Below are positions 1-8,734 of a stretch of 12,730 nt of DNA, piece after piece. The number at the start of each line of letters is the position of its first letter. The stretch's first letter is position 1. Under the pieces are notes generated by a model, which saw only the letters and a program-made list of their open reading frames with translations, was not told the DNA's origin and made no database searches. The translations under genes and the position numbers were made by a program. Source of the stretch: Ilumatobacteraceae bacterium (GTDB lineage: Bacteria; Actinomycetota; Acidimicrobiia; Acidimicrobiales; Ilumatobacteraceae); the NCBI GenBank assembly GCA_023253435.1, contig JALRGJ010000022.1, forward strand, positions 1 to 12,730. Reading direction: 5' to 3'.

Positions 1-930
1 CGTGTTGAAAACATTGCTGACAACGCCGATTCTGAAAAGACATTCGAGCAACTTGCTGCAGATGGTTACGACCTCGTCTTCGCAACATCATTTGGTTACG
101 GATCACCAATGGCAAAAGTTGCCGCCAAGTACAAAGACCAGTGCTTCCAGTGGGCAACCGGTGCAAAGTTCCTCCTTACTAAGGACGGCGGCGGCGAGTT
201 CGCTGATTTCGCATCAGTACCGGCAAACCTTGGAACATACTTTGGTGCAGCCGAAGAAGCTCGTTACCTCTCCGGTATCGCAGCAGGTAAGGCAACAAAG
301 AACGGCAAGATCGGTTACGTCGCTGCATTCCCAATTCCTGAAGTAATTCGTGGAATCAATGCATTCACACTTGGCGCACGCTCAGTGAACCCAGATGCAA
401 CCGTTCAGGTCACATGGACAAAGACATGGTTCGACCCAACAGTGGAGAAGCAAGCTGCAGAAGCACTTCTCAACTCTGGCGTAGACGTCATGGCTCAGCA
501 CCAAGACACAACTGCACCTGGTGTAGCTGCAGAAGCTAAGGGTGCAAAGTGGGTTGGATATAACTCAGACGTGAAGGAAGCAGCACCAAAGGCTTGGTTG
601 ACCGCTCCAACATGGAACTGGGGTCCTTACTACATCAGTGCAGCCAAGGCAGTTGCTGGTGGTACATGCCCAACAGAGGAGTACTACGGAAACATGAAAG
701 ACGGCATCGTGACTCTTGGATCCTTCGGTGAATCAGTAGACGAGGAAACTCAGACAATGATTAACGAAAAGAAGGACGAGATCATCGCTGGAACATTTGC
801 TCCATTCACCGGACCAATTAACGACCAAAGCGGAAAAGAAGTAATCAAAGATGGAGTGAAAGCCGAACTCGGTGACCTCTTGAGCATGAGCTACTTCGTT
901 GAAGGTGTCGTTGGCTCGGCAAAGGGCTAG
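1..930 (+). CDS. BMP/PnrA-family ABC transporter substrate-binding protein (5' partial)
   Basis: The reading frame is open from base 1, so the signal peptide and N-terminal part lie outside the window; the stop is TAG at 928-930. The visible 309 residues match the BMP (Bmp/Med/PnrA) lipoprotein family: a GYDLVFATSFGYGSPM segment at the start, a conserved YLSGIAAG stretch, the GKIGYVAAFPIPEVIRGINAF segment and a VMAQHQDT loop. Family members sit outside the membrane and bind nucleosides or related ligands for an ABC importer. The ATPase gene starts 9 bases after the stop and two permeases follow, which completes a four-gene importer. The ligand cannot be read from the sequence; a nucleoside is the family expectation. 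The family assignment is firm. Confidence 0.93.
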   Translation, partial: RVENIADNADSEKTFEQLAADGYDLVFATSFGYGSPMAKVAAKYKDQCFQWATGAKFLLTKDGGGEFADFASVPANLGTYFGAAEEARYLSGIAAGKATKNGKIGYVAAFPIPEVIRGINAFTLGARSVNPDATVQVTWTKTWFDPTVEKQAAEALLNSGVDVMAQHQDTTAPGVAAEAKGAKWVGYNSDVKEAAPKAWLTAPTWNWGPYYISAAKAVAGGTCPTEEYYGNMKDGIVTLGSFGESVDEETQTMINEKKDEIIAGTFAPFTGPINDQSGKEVIKDGVKAELGDLLSMSYFVEGVVGSAKG

Positions 931-939
931 TTAACACAT

Positions 940-2511
940 ATGTCCTCTACCTCTCACGAGGTCGCACAGGGGCCGCATCACTCAGGTGGTGCGGCCCCTA
1001 GCGCACTCTCTGCCCACTCAATTGTCAAACGTTTCCCTGGCGTATTGGCAAACGACAACGTCAACTTCGATATCAACGCTGGTGAAGTTCACACACTCCT
1101 TGGTGAGAACGGAGCTGGCAAAAGCACGCTTGCAGCAATGTTGTGCGGTTTGTATCAACCAGACTCCGGATACATCTTGCGCAATGGCGAGCGCATTTCG
1201 CTTCCTTCTCCTCGCGCAGGTTTGCAGCACGGAATCGCCATGGTGCACCAACACTTCAAGTTGGTGGAGCGTTTCTCCGTTGCAGAAAACGTTGTACTGG
1301 GAAGCCGAGATCTCAACTTTCGGATAGACAGAAACACTATTGATGAAAAGGTTGCTGCCGTTGCAGAGTCGTATGGATTGCCCATAGACCCAACTGCAGT
1401 GGTTGGTGAGCTCTCAGTTGGTCAACGTCAGCGCGTTGAAATTGTGAAGGCGTTGTACCAAGGTGCAGAGATTTTGCTTCTTGATGAACCAACAGCGGTG
1501 CTTGTTCCTGCTGAAGTAGAAAAACTCTTTGAGAATGTTCGTGCAATGACTGCTGCGGGCAAATCAATTGTGTTCATCAGCCACAAACTGGGAGAAGTTG
1601 TAGAGATCTCCGATCGTGTGACCGTTTTGCGCAATGGCCAAGTGACTGGTCATGTGACTGGCAAAGGTTCGGCCAACACAAAAGAGCTCGCAAAGTTAAT
1701 GGTGGGTAGAGATATTGATCTTGCACCACAACGCGCCTCACACCCCATTGGTCATGAGATTCTTCAAATCAGAGATGTGTCTCTCACACTGAATGGTGTT
1801 GACGTACTTTCCAATATCTCTTTCAACGTTCATGCCGGCGAGATGGTGGGCATTGCAGGCGTTGCGGGAAATGGACAGCGCGAACTTGCAGACACCATCG
1901 CTGGCCTTATCTCACCCACTTCTGGTTCTGTTTCCATTGGTGGGGCCATGAGCACAGACAAAGGACCTATTCATGCACGTGAACTTGGCTTGGCATATGT
2001 TCCTGAAGATCGCCTAGGAGTAGGGCTTGTCCCTTCTATGTCCATCTTGGATAATTTGCTCCTCACGCGCGACAGAGATTTTGTAGTGGATAGAGCGTCT
2101 CTTCAACCAGAAGCCTCTCGTCTTATTGATCAGTACGAGATCAAAGCAAACGGGCCAGAGCACGTTGCCAGAAAACTGTCGGGAGGAAATGCCCAGAAAG
2201 TTCTTCTTGCGCGAGAACTTTCTGGTGGCCGCACCGCCACAAAACTTCTTGTGGTGTGTTCTCCTACTCGTGGTCTGGATGTTGGTGCAATTGAAACAGT
2301 GCGACGCGTTCTCGATGACGCAAGAAGTGCCGGACAAGCAATCCTTCTCATCTCAGAAGATCTCGATGAAATTTTGTCTCTGTCAGACAGAGTCTTTGTT
2401 ATTTATAGAGGTGCCATTGTGCATGAAACGCCCGGCGAGACAGCAGATCTTGCCACAGTAGGTGCAGCAATGGCCGGCCTCTCAAGTACTACTTCAGAAG
2501 GACACAACTAA
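940..2511 (+). CDS. Sugar/nucleoside-type ABC importer ATPase with two nucleotide-binding domains
   Basis: This 523-residue protein is the energy-coupling subunit of the BMP-type importer (NupO/YufO-like). Domain 1: Walker A GENGAGKST at 55-63, Q-loop Gln104, signature LSVGQ at 158-162, Walker B with DEP at 182-184, switch His215. Domain 2 is degenerate: its P-loop reads GVAGNGQREL (307-316), the signature is LSGGN (413-417), and the Walker B end reads CSPTRGLD where DEP would be expected. A degenerate second domain is usual in this family, so ATP hydrolysis probably rests on domain 1. The ATG at 940 has only a weak purine stretch upstream (AAAGGG, about 13 bases away). No usable later start keeps the first beta strand, so the start stands although the first 20 codons are hairpin-forming. 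Confidence 0.95.
   Translation: MSSTSHEVAQGPHHSGGAAPSALSAHSIVKRFPGVLANDNVNFDINAGEVHTLLGENGAGKSTLAAMLCGLYQPDSGYILRNGERISLPSPRAGLQHGIAMVHQHFKLVERFSVAENVVLGSRDLNFRIDRNTIDEKVAAVAESYGLPIDPTAVVGELSVGQRQRVEIVKALYQGAEILLLDEPTAVLVPAEVEKLFENVRAMTAAGKSIVFISHKLGEVVEISDRVTVLRNGQVTGHVTGKGSANTKELAKLMVGRDIDLAPQRASHPIGHEILQIRDVSLTLNGVDVLSNISFNVHAGEMVGIAGVAGNGQRELADTIAGLISPTSGSVSIGGAMSTDKGPIHARELGLAYVPEDRLGVGLVPSMSILDNLLLTRDRDFVVDRASLQPEASRLIDQYEIKANGPEHVARKLSGGNAQKVLLARELSGGRTATKLLVVCSPTRGLDVGAIETVRRVLDDARSAGQAILLISEDLDEILSLSDRVFVIYRGAIVHETPGETADLATVGAAMAGLSSTTSEGHN
969..998 (+). promoter_or_regulatory. Strong RNA hairpin inside the 5' coding region of the ATPase gene
   Basis: Bases 969-981 (GGGGCCGCATCAC) pair with 986-998 (GTGGTGCGGCCCC) over 13 positions, all Watson-Crick except one G-U, around a TCAG tetraloop. 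No T-tract follows, so it is not a standard intrinsic terminator. It lies 39 bases after the binding-protein stop and covers codons 10-20 of the ATPase. Binding-protein genes are often followed by a stem-loop that protects the abundant upstream mRNA; here the element is embedded in the next gene. That role is inferred; the hairpin itself is seen directly. Confidence 0.7.
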
Positions 2512-3608
2512 TGCGTGCTCCATTTCGTCTTGTCTTTGAACAAAGAAGCGAGACACCTAAGTATCTTGCAGCTGTAGTACCCATTGCATCAGTGGTTGCT
2601 GCTCTTTTCATTGGTGTCATCTTTTTGTTTGCCACTGGTTACTCCCCTTGGGAGACATATAGCAACATGTTCCAAGATGGCTTTGCGTCATCTACTGGTA
2701 TCACCGACACCTTAGGAATGTCTACCGTTCTGATTTGTACGGCAGTTGCTGCAGCTTTTGCCTTTCAGATGAACCTGTACAACATTGGTGGAGAAGGTCA
2801 GCTGTACATGGGAATGTTGGCAAGCACATGGGCTGGTCTTGCATTGGGCCCACATCTTCCAACATTTGTGATGATTCCCGTAGTCATGATTATCGGTGCT
2901 CTTGCAGGAGCACTATGGATTCTCATTCCTGCGTACGTGCGTTCTCGCCTCGGTACCAGTGAGATTGTGACAACGCTGCTTCTTACGTACGTTGCAGCCA
3001 ACTTCATTAATCACTACATCTATACATCAGGCAGTTACTTCCGCGCACCAAACACCATGTTTCCTCAAGGCAGATTGGTAGCAGATTCTGCACGGCTTGA
3101 TCCGTTTGGTACCACCAACTTGTACCCCACATTTTTCTTCGTGGTGTTACTTGCACTTTTCCTATATTGGCTCGTGAAGAAAACAGAGTACGGATACAAG
3201 ATTCAGGTGATTTCAGATTCGCCTCGTGCCGCAAAATACGCCGGTATCAATGCGAATCGCACCACCTTGTCTGTCATGCTCATCTCTGGTGCACTTGCTG
3301 GTTTAGGTGGAGCAATGCTCATTGTGGGACCAGTTGGTCGTTTAGATCCGGGCATCACTGCATTGGGTTATGGCTACGCAGGAATCGTTATTGCGGCCCT
3401 GGCACGCAATAACTTTTCAGCCATCATCGTGAGTGGCATCTTGTTTGCAGGTTTACGTACCGGTGGCGAGAAGCTACAGATTTCTACAGACACACCTATT
3501 CACATTGGTGTGATGTTGCAAGGAGCCATCTTGCTCTTTGCTCTAGGTGGAGAAGCTTTCCGCCGATACAGAATTAAAACAATTCGCACCAAGGTGGTTG
3601 CACAATGA
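2511..3608 (+). CDS. BMP-type ABC importer permease, first subunit
   Basis: A 365-residue integral membrane protein of the BPD_transp_2 family (NupP/YufP-like). After an N-terminal helix (about 18-42) the family motif MNLYNIGGEGQLYMG is seen at about 87-101, followed by several hydrophobic helices and the cytoplasmic coupling region LGTSEIVTTLLLTY (147-160) that meets the ATPase. Its ATG overlaps the ATPase stop by one base (TAATG), and AAGGA sits 8 bases upstream, which fixes the start and indicates translational coupling. It should form a heterodimeric channel with the next permease. Confidence 0.94.
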   Translation: MRAPFRLVFEQRSETPKYLAAVVPIASVVAALFIGVIFLFATGYSPWETYSNMFQDGFASSTGITDTLGMSTVLICTAVAAAFAFQMNLYNIGGEGQLYMGMLASTWAGLALGPHLPTFVMIPVVMIIGALAGALWILIPAYVRSRLGTSEIVTTLLLTYVAANFINHYIYTSGSYFRAPNTMFPQGRLVADSARLDPFGTTNLYPTFFFVVLLALFLYWLVKKTEYGYKIQVISDSPRAAKYAGINANRTTLSVMLISGALAGLGGAMLIVGPVGRLDPGITALGYGYAGIVIAALARNNFSAIIVSGILFAGLRTGGEKLQISTDTPIHIGVMLQGAILLFALGGEAFRRYRIKTIRTKVVAQ

Positions 3609-4543
3609 ACGACAACATTTGGATCTTGGCAATAGCCAACTCAGTAACGTTGGCAACAACTCTCATGTTTGGGTCACTGGGTGCTCTTTTCACAGAGCGT
3701 GCGGGAGTATTAAACCTTGGCGTGGAAGGTGTGTTGTTATCTTCAGCCATTAGTTCCTTCCTTGCTGCAGATGCATCAGGAAGCGTGTGGGTTGGTCTTG
3801 CCGTTGGCGCAATTGTTGGAGCACTTCTTACATGCATTCACGCCGGACTTGCCGTTATTTTGCGTGCAAATCAAATTGTGTCTGGTTTGGCTCTTGTTAT
3901 TTTTGGAACTGGTCTAGCCAATTTTTTAGGAAAGCCAGCAGAAGGAAAAGATGTCGTCACAAAACTGAAGCCCATCACTTTTGGCCCACTGACAGATATT
4001 CCCATCCTTGGCCCGGTGTTGTTCAAGCACGACATCATCACGTACTTAGCAATCGCGTTAGCCATTGGGGCATCGTGGTACTTGTTCCGATCACGACCTG
4101 GTTTAGAGCTACGTGCAACAGGTGATGACCCTGCAACAGTGGACGCACAGGGATTATCTGTTGCAAACATTCGTATCCGCTACACCGTGTTTGGCGGGTT
4201 GCTCATGGGTCTTGGTGGCTCGTGGTTAATGCTTGCCCAGAGCGCAGCATGGCATCAATCGGCCACAACAAACGGCATTGGCTGGATTGCTCTAGCACTT
4301 GTGGTGTTTGCCGGATGGCGCCCCATGCGACTCATCTTTGGAGCAGTGCTCTTTGGCTTTACATTGCAACTGCCATTTACATTGCAAGCAGAACAAATCG
4401 ATGCAATCTCAGCCGACTACACAAAGATGCTTCCTTACGTGGCAACACTTGTTGCTCTTGTGGCACTGAGCAGGCCAAGCAGAGTGAATGCACTAGGTGC
4501 ACCACGAGCACTAGGAACACCGTTTGTTCGCGACGAGCGCTGA
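3605..4543 (+). CDS. BMP-type ABC importer permease, second subunit
   Basis: A 312-residue polytopic membrane protein, the shorter partner permease (NupQ/YufQ-like). The family motif ERAGVLNLGVEG is at 31-42, and the coupling region ANQIVSGLALVIFGTGL is at 88-104. About eight hydrophobic segments follow. The start ATG overlaps the previous stop by four bases (ATGA) with AAGGTGG seven bases upstream. It is the last gene of the operon; its stop lies 14 bases before the 3' end of the facing tRNA gene, with no obvious intrinsic terminator between them. Confidence 0.94.
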   Translation: MNDNIWILAIANSVTLATTLMFGSLGALFTERAGVLNLGVEGVLLSSAISSFLAADASGSVWVGLAVGAIVGALLTCIHAGLAVILRANQIVSGLALVIFGTGLANFLGKPAEGKDVVTKLKPITFGPLTDIPILGPVLFKHDIITYLAIALAIGASWYLFRSRPGLELRATGDDPATVDAQGLSVANIRIRYTVFGGLLMGLGGSWLMLAQSAAWHQSATTNGIGWIALALVVFAGWRPMRLIFGAVLFGFTLQLPFTLQAEQIDAISADYTKMLPYVATLVALVALSRPSRVNALGAPRALGTPFVRDER

Positions 4544-4557
4544 CCGTTAAAAATCAC

Positions 4558-4644
4558 TGGCGGAAGAGAAGGGATTCGAACCCCCGGGGCTATTAACCCT
4601 CTCGCTTTCAAGGCGAGTGCATTTGTCCGCTCTGCCACTCTTCC
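4558..4644 (-). tRNA. tRNA-Ser(UGA)
   Basis: Read on the minus strand, the gene begins GGAAGAGTGGCAGAGCGG and ends CTCTTCCGCCA. The acceptor stem GGAAGAG/CTCTTCC is perfect, the anticodon loop reads CTTGAAA with anticodon TGA, a long class II variable arm is present, and the T-loop is TTCGAAT. The CCA end is encoded. It is 87 bases long and decodes UCA. It converges on the importer operon and lies downstream of pheA in the same orientation, 68 bases after the pheA stop. Confidence 0.97.
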
Positions 4645-4712
4645 GTCTCACAGGCTATCGGGCACACATTCGCCAACAAATGACGAATCCCCAGAATTTC
4701 TTGGATGATGTC

Positions 4713-5666
4713 TTAGTTGCGGATGTGGGAGCGAAGCTCAGTGATCCAGTCATCAGCTTGTTGCCAGCGCGCATCTGCATGCTCTCGAGCAGAATGCGCT
4801 GCCTGACCAGCAGCCGGATACGAACCAAGGAATTTCACGCCACCTTGTTTGGTGTGTAGGTCACGCAAAACATCGGCCATCAGTTCATCTGCAACATGGC
4901 CGTCTGCATAAATAATGAAGCAGTAATCACCAAGACCACCGGCTTTTGTGGGCCGTGAAGACAACAGAGACAAGTTGATCCTGCGTGCTGCAAACTCTTG
5001 CAAAATAGAGATCAAACTTCCCGGCTCATCTGCACGCTGGAACACAACAATTCCTGTTTTGTCGTGACCAGTAGAAGCAGGAATACCTTCGCGTGCAACC
5101 AAAACAAATCGTGTTTGATTTCCCTCATGATCTGCAATGTTCTTTGCAATCACTTCAAGTCCGTACAGGTCAGCTGCATTGGCAGGCGCGAGAGCAGCAA
5201 GACCTTTCTCACCTTTCTTGCTGCGCTCTCCCACTAAGCGTGCAGCGTCAGCGGTGGAGTTGGCAGCTTGCACCTCAGCATGTGGCACGTTGTTTCGCAG
5301 CCACGCACTGCACTGAGCAGTGGCAACAGGAATGGAAAGAACTTCGGAAATATCTGCAAGCGATGTGCCAGTAGAAGCCAACAAACAGTGCTCAATATCT
5401 AAAACCACTTCTCGCTGAATCAGTAGTTCATAATCAAAGATCAATGCGTCTTGCGTGAAATTGACTGTTCCTTCAATGGAGTTCTCAATAGGAACAAATC
5501 CGGCATCAACGTCACCAGCAGCAACAGCATCGAGAACATCGGGAACAGACCGATACGGAACAAGTTCACCGGAAGCGAGGTCGGCTTGGGTGAGCAGTGC
5601 CTGTTCGGTGAATGTTCCAAATGGCCCAAAGAAGCCAATGCGATGCTTTTTACTCACAGGTGCCAA
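4713..5666 (-). CDS. pheA: Prephenate dehydratase
   Basis: A cytoplasmic enzyme that converts prephenate to phenylpyruvate in phenylalanine synthesis. The catalytic domain shows GPFGTFTE (14-21), ENSIEGTV (61-68) and the TRF motif (185-187, within NQTRFVLVARE) with the catalytic Thr. A C-terminal ACT domain (about 204-290) shows DEPGSLISIL and SSRP (236-239), close to the ESRP motif that takes part in phenylalanine feedback inhibition. No chorismate mutase domain is fused. The stated start is TTG, two bases after the stop of the upstream gene; a GTG nine bases further in (5657, giving 314 residues) is equally plausible. Neither has a clear ribosome binding site, so the exact start is open. 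Confidence 0.95.
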   Translation of the reverse strand: MAPVSKKHRIGFFGPFGTFTEQALLTQADLASGELVPYRSVPDVLDAVAAGDVDAGFVPIENSIEGTVNFTQDALIFDYELLIQREVVLDIEHCLLASTGTSLADISEVLSIPVATAQCSAWLRNNVPHAEVQAANSTADAARLVGERSKKGEKGLAALAPANAADLYGLEVIAKNIADHEGNQTRFVLVAREGIPASTGHDKTGIVVFQRADEPGSLISILQEFAARRINLSLLSSRPTKAGGLGDYCFIIYADGHVADELMADVLRDLHTKQGGVKFLGSYPAAGQAAHSAREHADARWQQADDWITELRSHIRN

Positions 5667-5668
5667 GG

Positions 5669-6352
5669 CTAGGCGAGGGCACCATTGATCAGCGTGGTTA
5701 ATTCTGAAACCTCACGCTCACCAGAGAATCGCAGCTTCACTTTGCCGTCTGCGCCAATCACCACAATCATGGGATACCCATCAACCCCATAGGCATTAGC
5801 GGCGTCTGCTGTCTCGCTATCTGCCATCACTTCCCATGGCCACTCCATATCTGTGATCCATTGAGAGGGTGGCCAATTGGCTTGATCTGATCGAGACGCA
5901 GTGGTGATACCCACTACGCGTAGGTCTGTAGGTACGAGGCCTTGCTCTTTCCAATCAATGAGACGTGGAATCTCTCTGTTGCAATGTGGGCACCAGTGAG
6001 CAAGAAACACCAACATGGTGGGCTTGCCACTTGCACCAGGTCGAATTGTCATTTCCGCACCACTAAAACTTTGCCCCTTCAACACAGGAGCAACAGCATC
6101 TTGCGAAGGATCTACTTGAGAATCTCCTCGCCTCTCTAATGGCGAACCTTCAATCACAACAGGTTTGTATTGTGCAGCGTCTGCAGTTGTAGAGGTGTTA
6201 TCTGTTCCGCCACTAGTTGTAGAGCTGCTATCGCTACCACGTGTTGCAGCCAGGATGGCCGCAAGTGCAATTACAAGCCCCACCACAATAAAAACAATGC
6301 GCGGATTTTTCTTTTGCGCATTTTGTTTTGCCTTACGTTGTGCCTGTGCCAT
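5669..6352 (-). CDS. Membrane-anchored thioredoxin-like (TlpA/DsbE-type) protein
   Basis: A 227-residue protein with a Lys/Arg-rich cytoplasmic tip, one membrane helix at about 19-36, a Ser/Thr-rich linker (40-60), and an extracytoplasmic thioredoxin fold. The active site is WCPHC with cysteines at 121 and 124; the later GYPMIVV supplies the expected cis-Pro loop. The start is well supported: AAGGAGG lies seven bases before the ATG. It follows the DsbB-like gene by 27 bases and precedes pheA by 2. The pairing with a DsbB-like oxidase suggests the two exchange electrons in disulfide formation outside the membrane. CPHC, rather than the CxPC of reducing TlpA proteins, fits an oxidising DsbA-like role, though this is inference. 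Confidence 0.9.
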   Translation of the reverse strand: MAQAQRKAKQNAQKKNPRIVFIVVGLVIALAAILAATRGSDSSSTTSGGTDNTSTTADAAQYKPVVIEGSPLERRGDSQVDPSQDAVAPVLKGQSFSGAEMTIRPGASGKPTMLVFLAHWCPHCNREIPRLIDWKEQGLVPTDLRVVGITTASRSDQANWPPSQWITDMEWPWEVMADSETADAANAYGVDGYPMIVVIGADGKVKLRFSGEREVSELTTLINGALA

Positions 6353-6379
6353 GTATGCCTCCTTGGCTTTGGGGTGTAA

Positions 6380-6958
6380 TTAGTCAGTAGAACTGTTGAT
6401 TGAGGTTTCAGTTAATTCAGATGATGTTTCATTTTCACGCAGCAATGAAACAGATAATGCAATGACTGCAATGAATGCACTTCCTGCCATAAAACACAAC
6501 GTGACAAAACCAAATTCTCTAAACCACACAGTGGTGCAAGGGACATCAACACTGCACACACTTGATTCCAATTGTGGATACCACTCCAACAGATAGTGAT
6601 ACGTAGACACCACTAGTCCTATTGCTGCAAGTGTGAGTGTGTAGGGCGCAATTCTCTTGTCTCGTCGCAGTGCCGCAACAAATGAGATGATGGCAATTGA
6701 ATACATAGCAATGCGCTGATACCAACACAATTTGCAGGGCGCAAAATTTGCAACCTCGCTGAAATACAAACTACCCACCATGGCTCCACCCGTGATCATG
6801 AACATCAACCACAACGCGGATTCGCGCACCACACTCATCCAACCAACAGCCCAACCCACCGACTTTTCTAAGACCAGGGCAACAAGGGTGACGAGTCCGC
6901 CTGCAATAGTGGCAAGTCCCAGAACAGCACTAAAAACCTGCACTGTTTCCCTGTCCAT
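6380..6958 (-). CDS. DsbB/BdbC-like disulfide bond formation membrane protein
   Basis: A 192-residue protein with about five membrane helices (8-30, 46-66, 83-96, 105-122, 150-173). The motif CKLCWYQRIAMY (75-86) is the DsbB/BdbC quinone-linked redox centre; a second cysteine pair, Cys135 and Cys141, lies in the loop before the last helix, as in the family. The enzyme passes electrons from a DsbA-like partner to quinone; the partner is probably the adjacent WCPHC protein. The N-terminal helix is extra relative to BdbC. The ATG at 6958 has GGAGG only one base upstream, too close for normal use, so either the transcript is leaderless or a GTG at codon 6 is the true start. Confidence 0.88.
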   Translation of the reverse strand: MDRETVQVFSAVLGLATIAGGLVTLVALVLEKSVGWAVGWMSVVRESALWLMFMITGGAMVGSLYFSEVANFAPCKLCWYQRIAMYSIAIISFVAALRRDKRIAPYTLTLAAIGLVVSTYHYLLEWYPQLESSVCSVDVPCTTVWFREFGFVTLCFMAGSAFIAVIALSVSLLRENETSSELTETSINSSTD

Positions 6959-6964
6959 ACCTCC

Positions 6965-6992
6965 ATTCTTGTCTGCGGGGGCTCATTTTCAA
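6965..6992 (-). promoter_or_regulatory. Candidate promoter for the dsbB-thioredoxin-pheA genes, possibly leaderless
   Basis: On the minus strand TTGAAA (6992-6987) is followed after 16 bases by AAGAAT (6970-6965), which lies seven bases before the ATG at 6958. A start at the usual distance would fall on the ATG itself. Both boxes are imperfect, so this is a weak prediction. Confidence 0.3.
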
Positions 6993-7049
6993 CGCCACAG
7001 GAATCCCCTTCACTGTGCTGTTTCTCACGCCGAGTGGCAGGATTAATAG

Positions 7050-8723
7050 GTGACCACAGTGACCGTTGGGGCTCAGGCTCTTCGCGCAATGCGCTTTGAG
7101 CGCCGCAAGAACCGCATTGCAGATCTGGAATGGTTTGAGGCTCTGTACCGCGTCTACATCGCGGCGTTTCTTGGTGGTGGAGCCATTTTGTTTCTTTCTG
7201 GCCTTGCCACCGATACCGCCCTCACGGCGCGTGAACTCAACAATGTCATCACCAACACCCCTCACGTAGTTGGCCTTATTACTGCGATCATTGTGTTTCT
7301 CGGTTTGCGCAGTGGAGCAAATGGTGGCCCTATTGCCGTAGAAGAGGCTGAGGTACGCCATGTATTGATGGCACCTGTTCCCCACTCTGCAGTTCTTCGA
7401 CACCCCGCAATTCAACGCTTACGCACTTTTGCATTTGCAGGTGCAGTTGCCGGCGGAACCGCCAATCAGTTGTTGTCTCGCAGAGTTGAAACATCTGATA
7501 CTCCCTTAGTGATATGGGCACTGTGGGGTGCAATTGCTGGTGCATTGATGGGCATGTTGTTTGTAATCTCTGCATTACTTGTACACACACTTCACATACC
7601 CAGACAGGCTGTGACCGCTATTGCGACAGTATTGCTGACATGGCAAACAGCTGTCACTTTCGGAGACACCAACATTGCAGGACCATTTGATGCCATAGGA
7701 AGTGTTTCTATGTGGTGGGATCACTTTCATATCTTCGATGCTTTGGGAGTCCTGCTAATCGCCACACTTGCTGTTTGGTCAATTTACTTAGCAGGCAACT
7801 TGTCATTAGAAGCGTTATCGCGCAGAAGTTCTTTGGTATCGCAATTGAAATTTGCTGTCACGTTGCAAGACATCCGCACAGTGGTATTGCTACGAAGGCA
7901 GCTCAGTCAAGAACACATGCGAGTGAAACCATGGGCAAAAATTCCTGGTGTATTGCGATCCGATGTTGTGGTGGGCAGAGGCTTTAGAAGCATTGCTCAC
8001 TTCCCTGCTCGCAGAATCTTGCGCATGACACTTCTTGTCATCACAGCATCGGGTGCTCTTGTTGCGACTTTTCACGGAACCAGTCCCGCTGTAGTTATTG
8101 CTGGCCTTGCACTTTTTGTGATGGGGCTTGATGCAGTTGAGCCATTGTCTCAAGAAGTAGATCAACCAGATAGAACAGATGCCCTTCCCTTCGAGCGCGG
8201 TGTACTCATGACAAAGCACCTCATTGCTCCCGCCGTTTCCATGTTGCCTTTCCTCTTTATAGGTGTGGCCTTCGCCTGGGCGCTAGAGCCACAGAGCTCC
8301 ACCATTGGATATGCCTTTTTGCTTGGAATTCCAGCGCTATTGGGAGGTGTTGCTGGGGCATCCATTAATTCAGTGAAGGGCGCTCCAGACCCAGTGGGTG
8401 GGGCAAATATTGGACTAGCCCTTCCACCAGAAATGAGTGGCATGGGTTCTGTCATTCGCATGGTGTGGCCGCCAGCGGTCACCACTCTCACCTGTCTGCC
8501 CGTTTTGCTGTTGCGCTACAACAACCAGAATAATTTGCCTGCACTTGGTGATGCATTGCGATCCGTCATTGGTGTGTTCTTTATTTTGGGTTTGGTTGCT
8601 GGCTGGGTACGTCAACGTGATGCCATTCATGCGTGGTTTAGAAATGCATCAGAGCAAGCAAAATCCAATTCTCGGTCAACATCTTCTGTTGACACTTCAT
8701 CAGAATCATCTATAGAAAACTGA
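7050..8723 (+). CDS. Multi-pass membrane protein, likely membrane subunit of an ABC-2-like transporter
   Basis: A 557-residue protein with about twelve hydrophobic segments (roughly 35-52, 72-87, 126-142, 152-180, 186-204, 228-250, 325-341, 347-362, 390-411, 416-436, 470-489, 504-520) and a Ser-rich polar C-terminus. The stretch DAVEPLSQEVDQPDRTDALP at 361-380 resembles a conserved element of large actinobacterial ABC-2-like permeases (DUF6297-like), but I cannot confirm the family. The GTG start at 7050 is supported by AGGA seven bases upstream. An ATPase gene follows after 11 bases, so the two probably form one exporter. The substrate is unknown. Confidence 0.75.
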   Translation: MTTVTVGAQALRAMRFERRKNRIADLEWFEALYRVYIAAFLGGGAILFLSGLATDTALTARELNNVITNTPHVVGLITAIIVFLGLRSGANGGPIAVEEAEVRHVLMAPVPHSAVLRHPAIQRLRTFAFAGAVAGGTANQLLSRRVETSDTPLVIWALWGAIAGALMGMLFVISALLVHTLHIPRQAVTAIATVLLTWQTAVTFGDTNIAGPFDAIGSVSMWWDHFHIFDALGVLLIATLAVWSIYLAGNLSLEALSRRSSLVSQLKFAVTLQDIRTVVLLRRQLSQEHMRVKPWAKIPGVLRSDVVVGRGFRSIAHFPARRILRMTLLVITASGALVATFHGTSPAVVIAGLALFVMGLDAVEPLSQEVDQPDRTDALPFERGVLMTKHLIAPAVSMLPFLFIGVAFAWALEPQSSTIGYAFLLGIPALLGGVAGASINSVKGAPDPVGGANIGLALPPEMSGMGSVIRMVWPPAVTTLTCLPVLLLRYNNQNNLPALGDALRSVIGVFFILGLVAGWVRQRDAIHAWFRNASEQAKSNSRSTSSVDTSSESSIEN

Positions 8724-8734
8724 AAGCAATTGCA

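Noticed and set aside
4680..4692. TGACGAATCC near the tRNA-Ser gene, resembling the GACGAATC part of small RNA 1
   Set aside because: An eight-base match is expected by chance at this window size, and no hairpin, promoter or terminator accompanies it.
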